A stretch of DNA of 31,452 nucleotides from Spirochaetales bacterium (GCA_002730475.1 PCAG01000014.1:1-31452); one strand, 5' to 3'; positions 1 through 7,853 are shown, counted from the first letter of the stretch. Numbers and translations: made by a program. Notes: generated from the letters alone by a model not told the origin.

Positions 1-742
1 TAAAAGTGTGAACAATTGAATCGTAAAGACTCATATTCCCCACAAAATATAAAAGACATAAAAGAACAAGAGTGAGTGCCATATATATGTAGAACAAGAT
101 TAGACCGGTCTGATAAATTCTTGGGGTCATTCTTTCTCTTTGTGGGCCGGTCCCTTCTTGGTCACTGGCAATCTGCATAACGCCGACAGATATTCTTGGG
201 AAAACAATTAAAACCAAGAGAATGATTCCGATGCCACCTAACCACTGCGTTAATGACCTCCAGGCAATAAGAAGCTTGTGTTGCTCAACAACATCGGGAA
301 ATGGAGTAAGTACTGAGGCTCCTGTTGTCGTAATACCCGACACAGACTCGAAGAAAGAATTAGTAAAGATATTGACTTGGAATATGGGGTGAAAAGGACT
401 GCCAATAAATTCGTATATATCAAGCGATGAAAAAATATAAGGTAAAGATCCGAATACCCCGGCTAAAATCCACACCAAGGAAGCTAGAAAAAAACCATCT
501 TTTCTTGTTAGGTCCTTATCCATGGCTTCCGAATTATGGGACGCAATTCGAAGACCGTATCCACATAATAAGGTCACCAATGATGATGCAAAAAAGGGGA
601 TGGCTTGTAATAAATTGTCACCATCAAAAAAGGTCACATGGTTGGAATCTAGAAAAAAATAGAAAATCAATGGAGCCAAAAGAAAAAGACCAAAATATAT
701 TACAAAATTACCGGTTAGATAAAAGGATTTTCTTAAATTCAT
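1..742 (-). CDS. trkH: TrkH potassium uptake channel subunit, N-terminal part (cut by window edge)
   Basis: Inner-membrane, channel-forming subunit of the Trk potassium uptake system, working with the cytoplasmic regulator TrkA. I translated the minus strand from ATG at 742; 247 codons are open to the window edge, about half of a usual TrkH of roughly 480 residues. Several hydrophobic segments are visible (about residues 10-30, 45-63, 83-106, 165-182 and 212-235). The first selectivity-filter loop is clear at residues 132-143, with the ESVSG..TTGAS signature of the TrkH/KtrB family. The start codon overlaps the trkA stop as ATGA, so the two are probably translationally coupled in the order trkA-trkH. 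The C-terminal half, with the other filter repeats, lies outside the window. Family assignment is firm. Confidence 0.93.
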   Translation of the reverse strand, partial: MNLRKSFYLTGNFVIYFGLFLLAPLIFYFFLDSNHVTFFDGDNLLQAIPFFASSLVTLLCGYGLRIASHNSEAMDKDLTRKDGFFLASLVWILAGVFGSLPYIFSSLDIYEFIGSPFHPIFQVNIFTNSFFESVSGITTTGASVLTPFPDVVEQHKLLIAWRSLTQWLGGIGIILLVLIVFPRISVGVMQIASDQEGTGPQRERMTPRIYQTGLILFYIYMALTLVLLCLLYFVGNMSLYDSIVHTF

Positions 743-2106
743 TTCAATATTTTTGATTCCAAGTCTCGTTCAGCATCAGAATCAAGAGTTACAGCGATAA
801 CATAATCACCTTTTTTTGCTACACCATCTTCAGGATTTGAAATATACAACGGCGAATCACCTCCTCTAATGACAAAAGCCAAGACTATGTTTGTAGAAAT
901 ACTTTCAATATCAATGTCTTCTTCGGGTCTAAATTCAAATATTTTTGTATTTTCGTCAACAATAGTTTCATGTGATACATCTTTTCTCATAATGTAAGAA
1001 TTTATTTCACCCGCCACAGTATATTTGGTATTAATTTCTCTTTCTGCACCAATACTATTAATTACGTTCTGATATTCAGATTTTGAATAGACTACGAGAG
1101 AGTTTTTCGCTTTTAGATTGTTAGACAGCAATGCACTTAACACGTTGTTCTCATCGTCATCCGTTAATGCTAAAAAATAATCACAATCTTCGTTAACCCC
1201 TTGATCTTTTAAAAGTTCTTCGTTGGTTGATTCACCCAAGATTATTTGCACACCATCAAGCTCTTCGGATAACTCTCGGGCCCTAGACCGATTTGACACT
1301 AATAGCTTTACATTGCATTTCCTTCTTACCAATCTCTGTGCAACATTGGACGCTATATAGCTACCTCCGACTATAAATACATTCTTAAGCTCCGAGTCGT
1401 TTTTCGCAAAAAAGTTTTTCTCGAATTCTTCTTCGAATTCAGAAGCGATAACGACTAAAACTATATCGTCTTTCTTTAGTTGAGTAGATAGTCCCTTGGG
1501 TTTAATAAAGTTTAATTTTTTTGATGGTGGATCTTCCGTAGCAGCTAAAAATTTCCATTTATTAGTTCCGTTCTTATTTAAGGAATAAATTGACCTTCCT
1601 ATCAAAGGGCTTGATTCATCAACCTTGATTTTTAAAAAGAGAATCCTCTTGTTAGCAATCTTGTCGGTTTCCCAAGAGTAAGGAGTTTCAAATAAATTTA
1701 TAATTTTTTCCGAGACGATATCTCCCGAGTAGAAGGTTTTTATTTCTGCGCAACCTAACTTGACGGGATAATCCTTGTATTTAGGATCCTTGGAAACAAC
1801 AAGGGTTTGAAGTCCGGGAACTTGTTCAAAGAACACAGCCGTAAGGATATTCAACTTATCATCATTCGTACACGCAATGAAATAGCTAATTGATTGAAAA
1901 TCCAAATCTTTAAAGATGCTCAAATCCGCGGCATCTCCAGTAATAGTTAAAATATCTAGCTTGTTGGTGCTCTTTATTTGATTAATCTTGTCAACATCCT
2001 TGTCAATGAGTATTAAATTGTTTTGCTCACAGAGAGCTTCAGCAAGGTATGTACCCGTAGAACCAGCTCCTAAAATAATTATATTGTGAGGATTTTTAGT
2101 AACCAT
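739..2106 (-). CDS. trkA: TrkA, NAD-binding regulatory subunit of Trk potassium uptake
   Basis: Cytoplasmic gating subunit that binds NAD(H) or other nucleotides and controls TrkH. It has 455 residues, the normal length for a two-RCK TrkA (E. coli 458). The layout is RCK-N (about 1-120, Rossmann glycines in ILGAGSTG near residues 10-18 and an acidic strand end at LIDKD), a TrkA-C domain (about 145-225), a second RCK-N (about 240-355, starting IVGGSYIASN, a looser glycine motif) and a final TrkA-C domain (about 370-455). The ATG at 2106 is preceded by AGG with an 8-base spacer, and that AGG lies inside a small inverted repeat. It follows the outer-membrane protein gene by 23 bases and overlaps trkH by 4. 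Confidence 0.95.
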   Translation of the reverse strand: MVTKNPHNIIILGAGSTGTYLAEALCEQNNLILIDKDVDKINQIKSTNKLDILTITGDAADLSIFKDLDFQSISYFIACTNDDKLNILTAVFFEQVPGLQTLVVSKDPKYKDYPVKLGCAEIKTFYSGDIVSEKIINLFETPYSWETDKIANKRILFLKIKVDESSPLIGRSIYSLNKNGTNKWKFLAATEDPPSKKLNFIKPKGLSTQLKKDDIVLVVIASEFEEEFEKNFFAKNDSELKNVFIVGGSYIASNVAQRLVRRKCNVKLLVSNRSRARELSEELDGVQIILGESTNEELLKDQGVNEDCDYFLALTDDDENNVLSALLSNNLKAKNSLVVYSKSEYQNVINSIGAEREINTKYTVAGEINSYIMRKDVSHETIVDENTKIFEFRPEEDIDIESISTNIVLAFVIRGGDSPLYISNPEDGVAKKGDYVIAVTLDSDAERDLESKILK

Positions 2107-2111
2107 TTTAT

Positions 2112-2125
2112 TAGCCTAAAGGCTA
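2112..2125 (-). promoter_or_regulatory. Small inverted repeat covering the trkA ribosome-binding site
   Basis: Reading the minus strand, TAGCC and GGCTA form a perfect 5-bp stem around a 4-base loop (TTTA). The AGG that best fits a Shine-Dalgarno element for trkA, 8 bases before its ATG, begins at the last loop base and runs into the 3' arm, so folding would hide it. It lies in the 23-base gap after the outer-membrane protein gene and has no T-run, so it does not look like a terminator. Five base pairs can arise by chance. Confidence 0.35.
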
Positions 2126-2129
2126 TAAA

Positions 2130-2729
2130 TTAATATAGACGAATATTGAGTCCCGCGAGAGCAGTAAAAAAGAATTCTTTGTGATCCATATCAAAACTAT
2201 TATTTATATAAGCATGAACCCCGACACTCACGTTATCCGATAGTACGTAGTCTAAACCTCCACCGGCAACAGTTAATAATGAAGAGCTATTATCGTCATT
2301 ATCATTTTCTTTATCATCAACCAATACGCCTAATCCAGCTTCAATCGAAGGAATAAGCCTAGGATCGGTACTGGGAAGAAGCTTCTTCACATTGCCAGTT
2401 ATTGCGGCAAGTGTTTCATCATCTCCTTTTACATATTGGCCAACAGGCCCTATGTATAAGTCGTCCTTATAAGGTATATCAAGACGAGTTGTCAAAGCCC
2501 ACCCCCCAGGGCTTGCGGAAAAACCACCACCAATAGTAAACATTGGCGAAGGGCCATACGTTTTGTTGTATTCGAACTTCTCTTTAACTTCCGAACCCGA
2601 TTCAACTCTAGTTTGTGCCGGCTCATCGGAAGAATAGTCAGTTTCATCCACTTCTTTGGCAGTAGAAAAAATAGAAAAGCTTAAGAACAGAATGCCGATA
2701 AAAATAAAAATTGTTTTAAATACATTCAT
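2130..2729 (-). CDS. Predicted outer-membrane beta-barrel protein, unknown function
   Basis: I do not recognise a named family. The 199-residue product starts with a short N-terminus and a hydrophobic stretch (about residues 5-23) ending in FSTA, which fits a Sec signal peptide cut near residue 24. There is no lipobox cysteine. An acidic, Ser/Thr-rich linker follows to about residue 50, then glycine-rich, alternating segments typical of a small beta-barrel (for example GGGFSASPGG, GGGLDYVLSDNVSVGVHAY). The chain ends in LNIRLY, an aromatic C-terminus as in BAM substrates. Size suggests an eight-strand barrel. It sits between recJ and trkA in the same run, 45 bases after recJ and 23 before trkA, with no functional link evident. 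Confidence 0.8.
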   Translation of the reverse strand: MNVFKTIFIFIGILFLSFSIFSTAKEVDETDYSSDEPAQTRVESGSEVKEKFEYNKTYGPSPMFTIGGGFSASPGGWALTTRLDIPYKDDLYIGPVGQYVKGDDETLAAITGNVKKLLPSTDPRLIPSIEAGLGVLVDDKENDNDDNSSSLLTVAGGGLDYVLSDNVSVGVHAYINNSFDMDHKEFFFTALAGLNIRLY

Positions 2730-2774
2730 ATGTGTCTCGTTTTTCTGAGATTATGTAGCTTAAAATCTTTAATG

Positions 2775-4553
2775 TCAAGTCGGTCTCAAATCATCTATGA
2801 CTAAAACTATTTTGTAGTCACTGTTGTATGTATCTTTCTGGATTTTATAGATAACATCAATGGTCTCTCCAGTACTCACATGGCTTTTAAAATTAAACCA
2901 AACTCCTCTTTGTTTAGCACCTTGTTGTTCCATAATAATCTCTAGATGCCTATGCCCCTTTTTGCCTTCAAACTCTTTTGTGTTTTTGACAGTAGCTTGT
3001 CGTGTCATAAATACTGGGCTTGGATTTTCTCTCCCGAAAGGTTCCATCCTTTCCAAATCGCTAATGGAACTTAGCCCAATTTCATTAAACTCAATTTCCA
3101 AATCAGGATTCACCGCGCTATTTGATTCATAGTCATAATTCTTTATTGAATCTTCAAATTGGTTGTCAAAATTACTTAGCTCGACAGAATTAATCGTTAT
3201 TCCTGCAGCACCACTATGTCCACCATATTGGATTAAGTGTGATTCGCATTCTTTGAGGACATTGTAAAGATTTATACCGTTTTTTGTCCTCAAACTCCCT
3301 TTGCCTAATCCATCTTCGTCAATCGAGATTATCACGGAAGGTACGCCAAACTCCTCTGAGATTTTTGAAGCCACAATCCCAACCACGCCAGAGTGCCAGC
3401 CCTTGGAATAAAGCACCAAAGAATGTCTATGTGGATTATCCTTTATAATATTTTGTCCCATTCTCATTGCCTCTTTTAAGGCTTCCTCTTGCTTCTTTCG
3501 TCTATCGACATTGTTCCTTGCAAGAATTGCTGTTAGTGAATCTATTTTGTTTTGATTGTCTTCTACCAAAAGTTGGACAGCATCCGAAGCCTTTCCAACT
3601 CTTCCAGCCGCATTGATTTTTGGTGCAATTTGAAATGATACATCCCTTACAGAATATTTTTTTTTGTTTACTTTCGTTCCACCGTTTTGCAACAGAGATA
3701 ATAATCCTTTTTTCTCTGTACTTGATATTTCTTTCAGGCCATTATAGACAAGGATTCTGTTTACACCCAATAGCGGCATACTGTCAGCAATGGTCCCTAT
3801 GGCAACGAGGTCCAAATCTCTCTTTAAATTAGGTTCGCCAATGGATCCATTAAAATATTCTTTTTCCCTGAGTCTTTTCCTGATTCCCATCATCAAATTA
3901 AAAACTACCCCGACCGCACATATTTCCTTAAATGGATAGCTGCATCCCGGTTGTTTAGGATTGATAATCGATACAGCATCTGGAGTAACGTCCGGTACAG
4001 AATGGTGGTCGGTGATAACAAAATCAACACTAACAATCTTGACATCGTCGTTAGCTACCAGCTTAATTTTTTTGCTTTTGCTGACTACTTGGTTTTCGGA
4101 GATACCACAATCAGTGGAAATGATTAGTGTGACCCCTTTTAATGCAAGGTCTTTTATAGAATTAAAGTTGATTCCATATCCTTCTTCAAGTCGTTCTGGG
4201 TTATAAGGAATAACATTCGCCCCTATTCTTTTTAAAAAACTATATAAAATCGCGGTTGAAATAATGCCGTCACAATCAAAATCTCCATATATTGCTATAT
4301 TTTCCGAACTTTCGATTGCCCGGATAATTCTTTGAACCCCACCCTCCATGCCTTTTAATAAAAAAGGGTCCGGTAGATTAAGACTGCCATCATTTTTCTC
4401 TAGATAAGGATGGAGAAATTGGTAGGCCGCTTCGTATGAGTCAATATTCCTATTTATTAAAAGCTTTGAAAGAAAATGCGAGATTTTTAACTCAGAAGAT
4501 AAAGACCGAGCCTTCTCTACATCTGGACTCTTTGCATTCCAAGAATAATTCAT
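2775..4553 (-). CDS. recJ: RecJ single-stranded-DNA-specific 5'-3' exonuclease
   Basis: DHH-family, metal-dependent exonuclease that degrades single-stranded DNA 5'-3' in recombinational and mismatch repair. At 592 residues it is close to E. coli RecJ (577). Visible motifs in order: YGDFDCDG at about 89-96 (motif I, usually YGDYDVDG), STDCG at 146-150, TDHH at 181-184, AIGTIADSMPL near 251-261 (motif IV region), INAAGR further on, HSGVVGIVASKI near residue 385 (start of DHHA1) and GGHSGAAG near 443. The spacing between the second and third motifs is about 11 residues longer than usual, owing to a lysine-rich stretch at about 158-174. The ATG lies 9 bases after aroQ and has no obvious Shine-Dalgarno sequence. 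Confidence 0.96.
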   Translation of the reverse strand: MNYSWNAKSPDVEKARSLSSELKISHFLSKLLINRNIDSYEAAYQFLHPYLEKNDGSLNLPDPFLLKGMEGGVQRIIRAIESSENIAIYGDFDCDGIISTAILYSFLKRIGANVIPYNPERLEEGYGINFNSIKDLALKGVTLIISTDCGISENQVVSKSKKIKLVANDDVKIVSVDFVITDHHSVPDVTPDAVSIINPKQPGCSYPFKEICAVGVVFNLMMGIRKRLREKEYFNGSIGEPNLKRDLDLVAIGTIADSMPLLGVNRILVYNGLKEISSTEKKGLLSLLQNGGTKVNKKKYSVRDVSFQIAPKINAAGRVGKASDAVQLLVEDNQNKIDSLTAILARNNVDRRKKQEEALKEAMRMGQNIIKDNPHRHSLVLYSKGWHSGVVGIVASKISEEFGVPSVIISIDEDGLGKGSLRTKNGINLYNVLKECESHLIQYGGHSGAAGITINSVELSNFDNQFEDSIKNYDYESNSAVNPDLEIEFNEIGLSSISDLERMEPFGRENPSPVFMTRQATVKNTKEFEGKKGHRHLEIIMEQQGAKQRGVWFNFKSHVSTGETIDVIYKIQKDTYNSDYKIVLVIDDLRPT

Positions 4554-4562
4554 TTTACAATG

Positions 4563-4997
4563 TTACTTTTGTATCTCATTCAAGGCATCTAAAGCCATTA
4601 AGTAACCGTGGTGGCCAAAACCAGAGATAACACCAAGGGCTATTGAAGATACAAATGAGTGTTGTCTAAAATCCTCTCTGTTGAATATGTTCGATAAGTG
4701 AACTTCAATAAATTTGGCTTTCACCGATAGTAGAGCATCCCTAATCGCTATACTTGTATGAGTAAAAGCAGCAGGGTTAATGATAATAAAGCTATCTTCT
4801 TTTGAACATTCTTGAATTTTCGATACTATTTTCCCTTCTTCATTGGACTGGAAGAAATCTATATCGATTTTCATTTTCTTAGCCTTTTCCAGAATGAGCT
4901 TGTTGATTTGATCTAGAGTTAACACGCCATAATAATCTTCTTCTCTAGTGCCCAACATATTAAGATTCGGCCCATTGATAACCAAGACTTTCATCAT
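4563..4997 (-). CDS. aroQ: Type II 3-dehydroquinate dehydratase
   Basis: Converts 3-dehydroquinate to 3-dehydroshikimate, the third step of the shikimate pathway, as a small dodecameric type II enzyme. The 144-residue length is typical (about 146). Key features are INGPNLNMLGTRE at 7-19, the catalytic tyrosine in YYG (22-24), SNEEG at 51-55, INPAAFTH at 73-80, the catalytic histidine in EVHLSN (H100), the substrate-binding arginine in REDFR (107-111), and GVISGFGHHGY near the end. The usual REP before the tyrosine is REED here, a minor change. Two ATG codons (4997 and 4994) are possible starts. It lies between murJ and recJ, 41 and 9 bases away. Confidence 0.97.
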   Translation of the reverse strand: MMKVLVINGPNLNMLGTREEDYYGVLTLDQINKLILEKAKKMKIDIDFFQSNEEGKIVSKIQECSKEDSFIIINPAAFTHTSIAIRDALLSVKAKFIEVHLSNIFNREDFRQHSFVSSIALGVISGFGHHGYLMALDALNEIQK

Positions 4998-5038
4998 GGT
5001 CTAAGATTAAAACAAAATAAAAACATGTACAATAAAAT

Positions 5039-6568
5039 TTATTTAAATATCATTCCTAGTTCTTTCAAACCGGCAAGTTTCGCCAATCCGATATAAGCAA
5101 ATACCGATAGGAGGACTATAAATATAAAACTTATGGATAATCCAAAATCAAAGTAAGTTGCTTTGACAAACTCAACCACCCACGAGCTAAGCAAGATAGA
5201 CAATATCGAGATGGCAAGAATAATAATGAAATATTTAACAATACCGATTATATCAATCTCATGAAAATGTTTTCTTAATCTTATAGTTAACAATGCAAAT
5301 AGAACCGCCGCCGAGATTGAGGACGCCAAAGCAAGACCAATAAAGCCTAAATTTAAGAAAAAACCAAAGAAGTAACAAAGAACGCAGTTGATAATCAAAT
5401 TGCTACCAGCAAACCAAACAGGTGTTTTCGTATCCTTAATAGCGTAAAAAGCTTGTGTTACAACTCGTACTCCCGCTACAAATACTAGACCAATAGAATA
5501 GGCAAATAAAGCTTTAGCTGTTAAAGCAGCATCTGCATCTGTAAACTTTCCTCTTGAATACAAGATGGAACATATTGTAGTACCCAAAAACATAAAGGCC
5601 ACAGCACAAGGAGTAGATAGAAACAACAAAAACTTAATTCTATCGTTAATTAATGTAGCAAATTCCTTGAATTTTTTGTTTAAATAAAGATTAGTAAAAT
5701 CCGGTAAAGATGTGGTTGCGATTGATACAGCAAAAATTCCAAGTGGGAATTCTATCAATCTTTCAGCCAAATACAGGTAAGTGACAGAACCTTTTTCCAT
5801 AAAGGAGGCAAATTGAGTATTGATTAAAATGTTCAAATTATATATCGCTAGCCCAAAAACCTGGGGGACAATAACTCTTATAATATTAATCGTTCTGTCG
5901 TTGATTATATCGGTGAAAGTAAAAAAGTAGTTAAGGTTGTTTTTAAATATGAAAGGTAATTGAAAACCATATTGAAGCAATGCCCCAAAAAGTACCGCGT
6001 ATGACAAAAGAAAGATATCTAATGAGAAAAAAAGATGAGAGATGATTAACGTACAAATAATTCCTAGATTAAGCATGACAGGTGAGAATGCCGGTGCATT
6101 GAACTTTTTTATTGAATTCAAAAGCCCCATATTGAGAGCAGAAAGCGATATCAAAAACAAGAATGGTGACATATTTTTTAATAACTGCGAGGAGGCTTCG
6201 CTAGTTTGTTGATCAAATCCAAAGGCAAAAAGGGCGATGATTTCTTTCGAAAAAAAATAAAATATTAGAGTTACAAAGAAAAGTGTTAAGAAAATTATAG
6301 TAAAGATATCGCTTCGTATCTTTTTAAAGAGATTGTTGTCGTTTGATAAACTTAGTTCGGTAAAAAATGGAACTATTGTTGTGCTCAAAGTCCCCTCAGC
6401 TAAAAGTCTTCTAAAAAGGTTTGGAATTCTAAATGCTACGTAAAAAGCGTCGGTTTCAAGATTTGCACCAAAGAAAAATGATATTAGTAAATCTCTGATA
6501 TATCCAAAAACTCTGCTTATAAACGTTAAAAGGCCGACTCTAATTGAAGAAGAAAAGTTTACTATAAT
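5039..6568 (-). CDS. murJ: MurJ lipid II flippase, with apparent ATA/ATT start codon
   Basis: Inner-membrane MOP-superfamily flippase moving lipid II to the periplasm. The first ATG/GTG/TTG in frame is TTG at 6388, but reading upstream in the same frame gives about 60 more codons that plainly encode the missing MurJ N-terminus: a first membrane segment, ISRVFGYIRD, FGANLETDAFYVAFRIPN and LFRRLLAEGTLS, which match the conserved SRVLGF...FGAG..TDAFFVAF.LPNLLRR..AEG region of the family. Between the upstream stop (TAA, 6592-6590) and 6388 there is no standard start. GGAG (6576-6573) lies 7 bases before ATA at 6565 and 4 before ATT at 6568. Starting there gives 508-509 residues, equal to E. coli MurJ (511). 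About 14 membrane segments are expected. It is divergent from the hydrolase gene at 6636. Confidence 0.9.
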   Translation of the reverse strand: MIVNFSSSIRVGLLTFISRVFGYIRDLLISFFFGANLETDAFYVAFRIPNLFRRLLAEGTLSTTIVPFFTELSLSNDNNLFKKIRSDIFTIIFLTLFFVTLIFYFFSKEIIALFAFGFDQQTSEASSQLLKNMSPFLFLISLSALNMGLLNSIKKFNAPAFSPVMLNLGIICTLIISHLFFSLDIFLLSYAVLFGALLQYGFQLPFIFKNNLNYFFTFTDIINDRTINIIRVIVPQVFGLAIYNLNILINTQFASFMEKGSVTYLYLAERLIEFPLGIFAVSIATTSLPDFTNLYLNKKFKEFATLINDRIKFLLFLSTPCAVAFMFLGTTICSILYSRGKFTDADAALTAKALFAYSIGLVFVAGVRVVTQAFYAIKDTKTPVWFAGSNLIINCVLCYFFGFFLNLGFIGLALASSISAAVLFALLTIRLRKHFHEIDIIGIVKYFIIILAISILSILLSSWVVEFVKATYFDFGLSISFIFIVLLSVFAYIGLAKLAGLKELGMIFK

Positions 6569-6635
6569 TTTACTCCCTTTACCTGAGGGTTAAAAGTATA
6601 TAAAATACTACTTTAAAAAATTATAAAGTATTCTT
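6569..6635. promoter_or_regulatory. Divergent promoter region between murJ and the MBL-fold gene
   Basis: These 67 bases must hold start signals for genes on both strands. On the minus strand TATAAT is readable at 6625-6620, about 55 bases before the murJ start, with only a poor -35 match. On the plus strand TATAAA occurs at 6599-6604. ACTTTA (6610-6615) and TAAAGT (6624-6629) form a 6-bp inverted repeat with an 8-base spacer that overlaps the minus-strand -10, so it could be an operator or chance in AT-rich DNA. The murJ Shine-Dalgarno GGGAG lies at 6577-6573. Confidence 0.4.
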
Positions 6636-7577
6636 ATGGAAAAAAATATAAACCATCTAGACGAAATAATCTGGCAGCTTGACTTGAAGGTCAATAATGA
6701 CAGAGAATTTATAGCTCCATATCTGATTAAGGCGAATGATGACTACATAATAGTTGATGTAGGGCCAACATGTGGTATTCCAGAGCTAGAAAGGCAGCTA
6801 AAGACACTAAACGTCAATAAGAACAATCTTAAGTATGTTTTTTTGACCCACATTCATTTAGACCATTCTGGAGGTTTGGGAACATTATTAAAAAACTTCC
6901 CCAATACTCAGGTTCTTGTTCATCGCAGAGGAATTCCACATTTAATCGATCCAGACAAGGTTCTTTGGCAATCTTCGGTAGACACTCTTGGTTGGGTTGC
7001 CGAGATGTATAAGAAACCCGAGCCAGTTAGAGAGGAATGCTTAGTATCCCTTGAAGATAAAACTTTTGAAATAAGAGTGAACGATTTAGAGTTTAGCTGG
7101 ATTGAGACTCCGGGACACGCTAGCCACCACTTTAGCTTTATGTTAGAAAACAAAAAAATAATGTTTTGTGGTGACGCAGTGGGCATGTACATAAACTCAT
7201 TGGACACTATGGTACCAACGACTCCCGCGCCTTATAGAATGGAGTCAGGAATTGAGTCTATAAAAGCAATGATGGGGAAAAAGCCCTTAAGTCTAGGCTT
7301 TGCGCATCATGCTTTGAGAGAAAATGCAATGAATCTCATGCAACAGCACATAGATCAGCTTGAGTCTTGGAAGGATTGCGTTAAAGAGGCATTATCAAAA
7401 GGGATTACAGAGGAAGAAGAGATTGCAAAAGAGATATCAAAAACTGATATATCTTCTGCGAAGCTCTTTTCGCAAAGCACTCACCCGGACCCATATGGTG
7501 GCCTAAGGAGAGCCTTGGTTAGTAGCATAACTGGCTTTAAGCACATAATTGAGCAAGAAAAAGACAATCCTAAATAG
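6636..7577 (+). CDS. MBL-fold metallo-hydrolase
   Basis: Metallo-beta-lactamase-fold hydrolase of the glyoxalase II-like type, 313 residues, probably cytoplasmic since there is no signal peptide. The dinuclear metal site is complete: THIHLDH at 71-77 (H72, H74, D76, H77), H161 in TPGHASHH, D180 in FCGDAVG and a terminal histidine in the AHH at 223-225. After the core comes a roughly 85-residue helical C-terminal part (from about 228), as in several MBL subfamilies with a lid domain. The true substrate cannot be read from the sequence; thioesters, lactones and phosphodiesters are all possible. It is divergent from murJ and its stop lies 4 bases from that of the small minus-strand gene. Confidence 0.88.
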   Translation: MEKNINHLDEIIWQLDLKVNNDREFIAPYLIKANDDYIIVDVGPTCGIPELERQLKTLNVNKNNLKYVFLTHIHLDHSGGLGTLLKNFPNTQVLVHRRGIPHLIDPDKVLWQSSVDTLGWVAEMYKKPEPVREECLVSLEDKTFEIRVNDLEFSWIETPGHASHHFSFMLENKKIMFCGDAVGMYINSLDTMVPTTPAPYRMESGIESIKAMMGKKPLSLGFAHHALRENAMNLMQQHIDQLESWKDCVKEALSKGITEEEEIAKEISKTDISSAKLFSQSTHPDPYGGLRRALVSSITGFKHIIEQEKDNPK

Positions 7578-7581
7578 TAAA

Positions 7582-7794
7582 TTACAAGACTACCCTTCTC
7601 AATTTCACATATTTATTAATCTGAACCAAAACCCTTCTGTTTGACTCTATAAGATCATCCGTGGTGTAGATTGTAATCTCTTTAGGATTCAACCTGTTGG
7701 ACCTTGGCCATCCTAAATGCTGATTCTGAGAATATAAGAATTGGAATAAAACGATATCTTTCTTCTTCTCCAATTCTAATTTAATTGTAGACAT
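7582..7794 (-). CDS. Small hypothetical protein, 70 residues
   Basis: I do not recognise this gene. The product begins with a charged segment (KLELEKKK), then an aromatic/hydrophobic patch (IVLFQFLYSQNQ), a central GWPRSNRLNP, and a basic C-terminal half (RRVLVQINKYVKLRRVVL). It has no signal peptide, membrane helix or cysteine. Support for being real: AGGA lies 8 bases before the ATG at 7794, and the frame fills most of an otherwise empty 280-base gap in a very compact genome. It converges on the MBL-fold gene with a 4-base gap and is divergent from the dcw promoter. It could be a chance frame. Confidence 0.5.
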   Translation of the reverse strand: MSTIKLELEKKKDIVLFQFLYSQNQHLGWPRSNRLNPKEITIYTTDDLIESNRRVLVQINKYVKLRRVVL

Positions 7795-7817
7795 TGAATT
7801 TATCCTAACCTATCTTC

Positions 7818-7846
7818 TTGACTTTATTAAGTTTTTTTCATACAAT
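7818..7846 (+). promoter_or_regulatory. Sigma70-type promoter of the dcw operon
   Basis: TTGACT (7818-7823) and TACAAT (7841-7846) are separated by exactly 17 bases; each is one mismatch from the sigma70 consensus. Transcription should start near 7853, giving a leader of about 40 bases before the mraZ ATG at 7894. It is the best promoter match I found in the window and sits where the main dcw promoter is expected. The phased TGG repeats begin at the predicted start site, so a protein bound there could block RNA polymerase. Confidence 0.8.
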
Positions 7847-7853
7847 CAAACAA

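Noticed and set aside
427..756. Open frame of 109 codons on plus
   Set aside because: It is antisense to trkH, whose minus-strand translation gives a convincing TrkH N-terminus with the TTTGAS filter; the plus-strand product has no recognisable features.
6388..6390. TTG start for murJ
   Set aside because: It would remove about 60 conserved residues including the first membrane helix, which are encoded in frame upstream.
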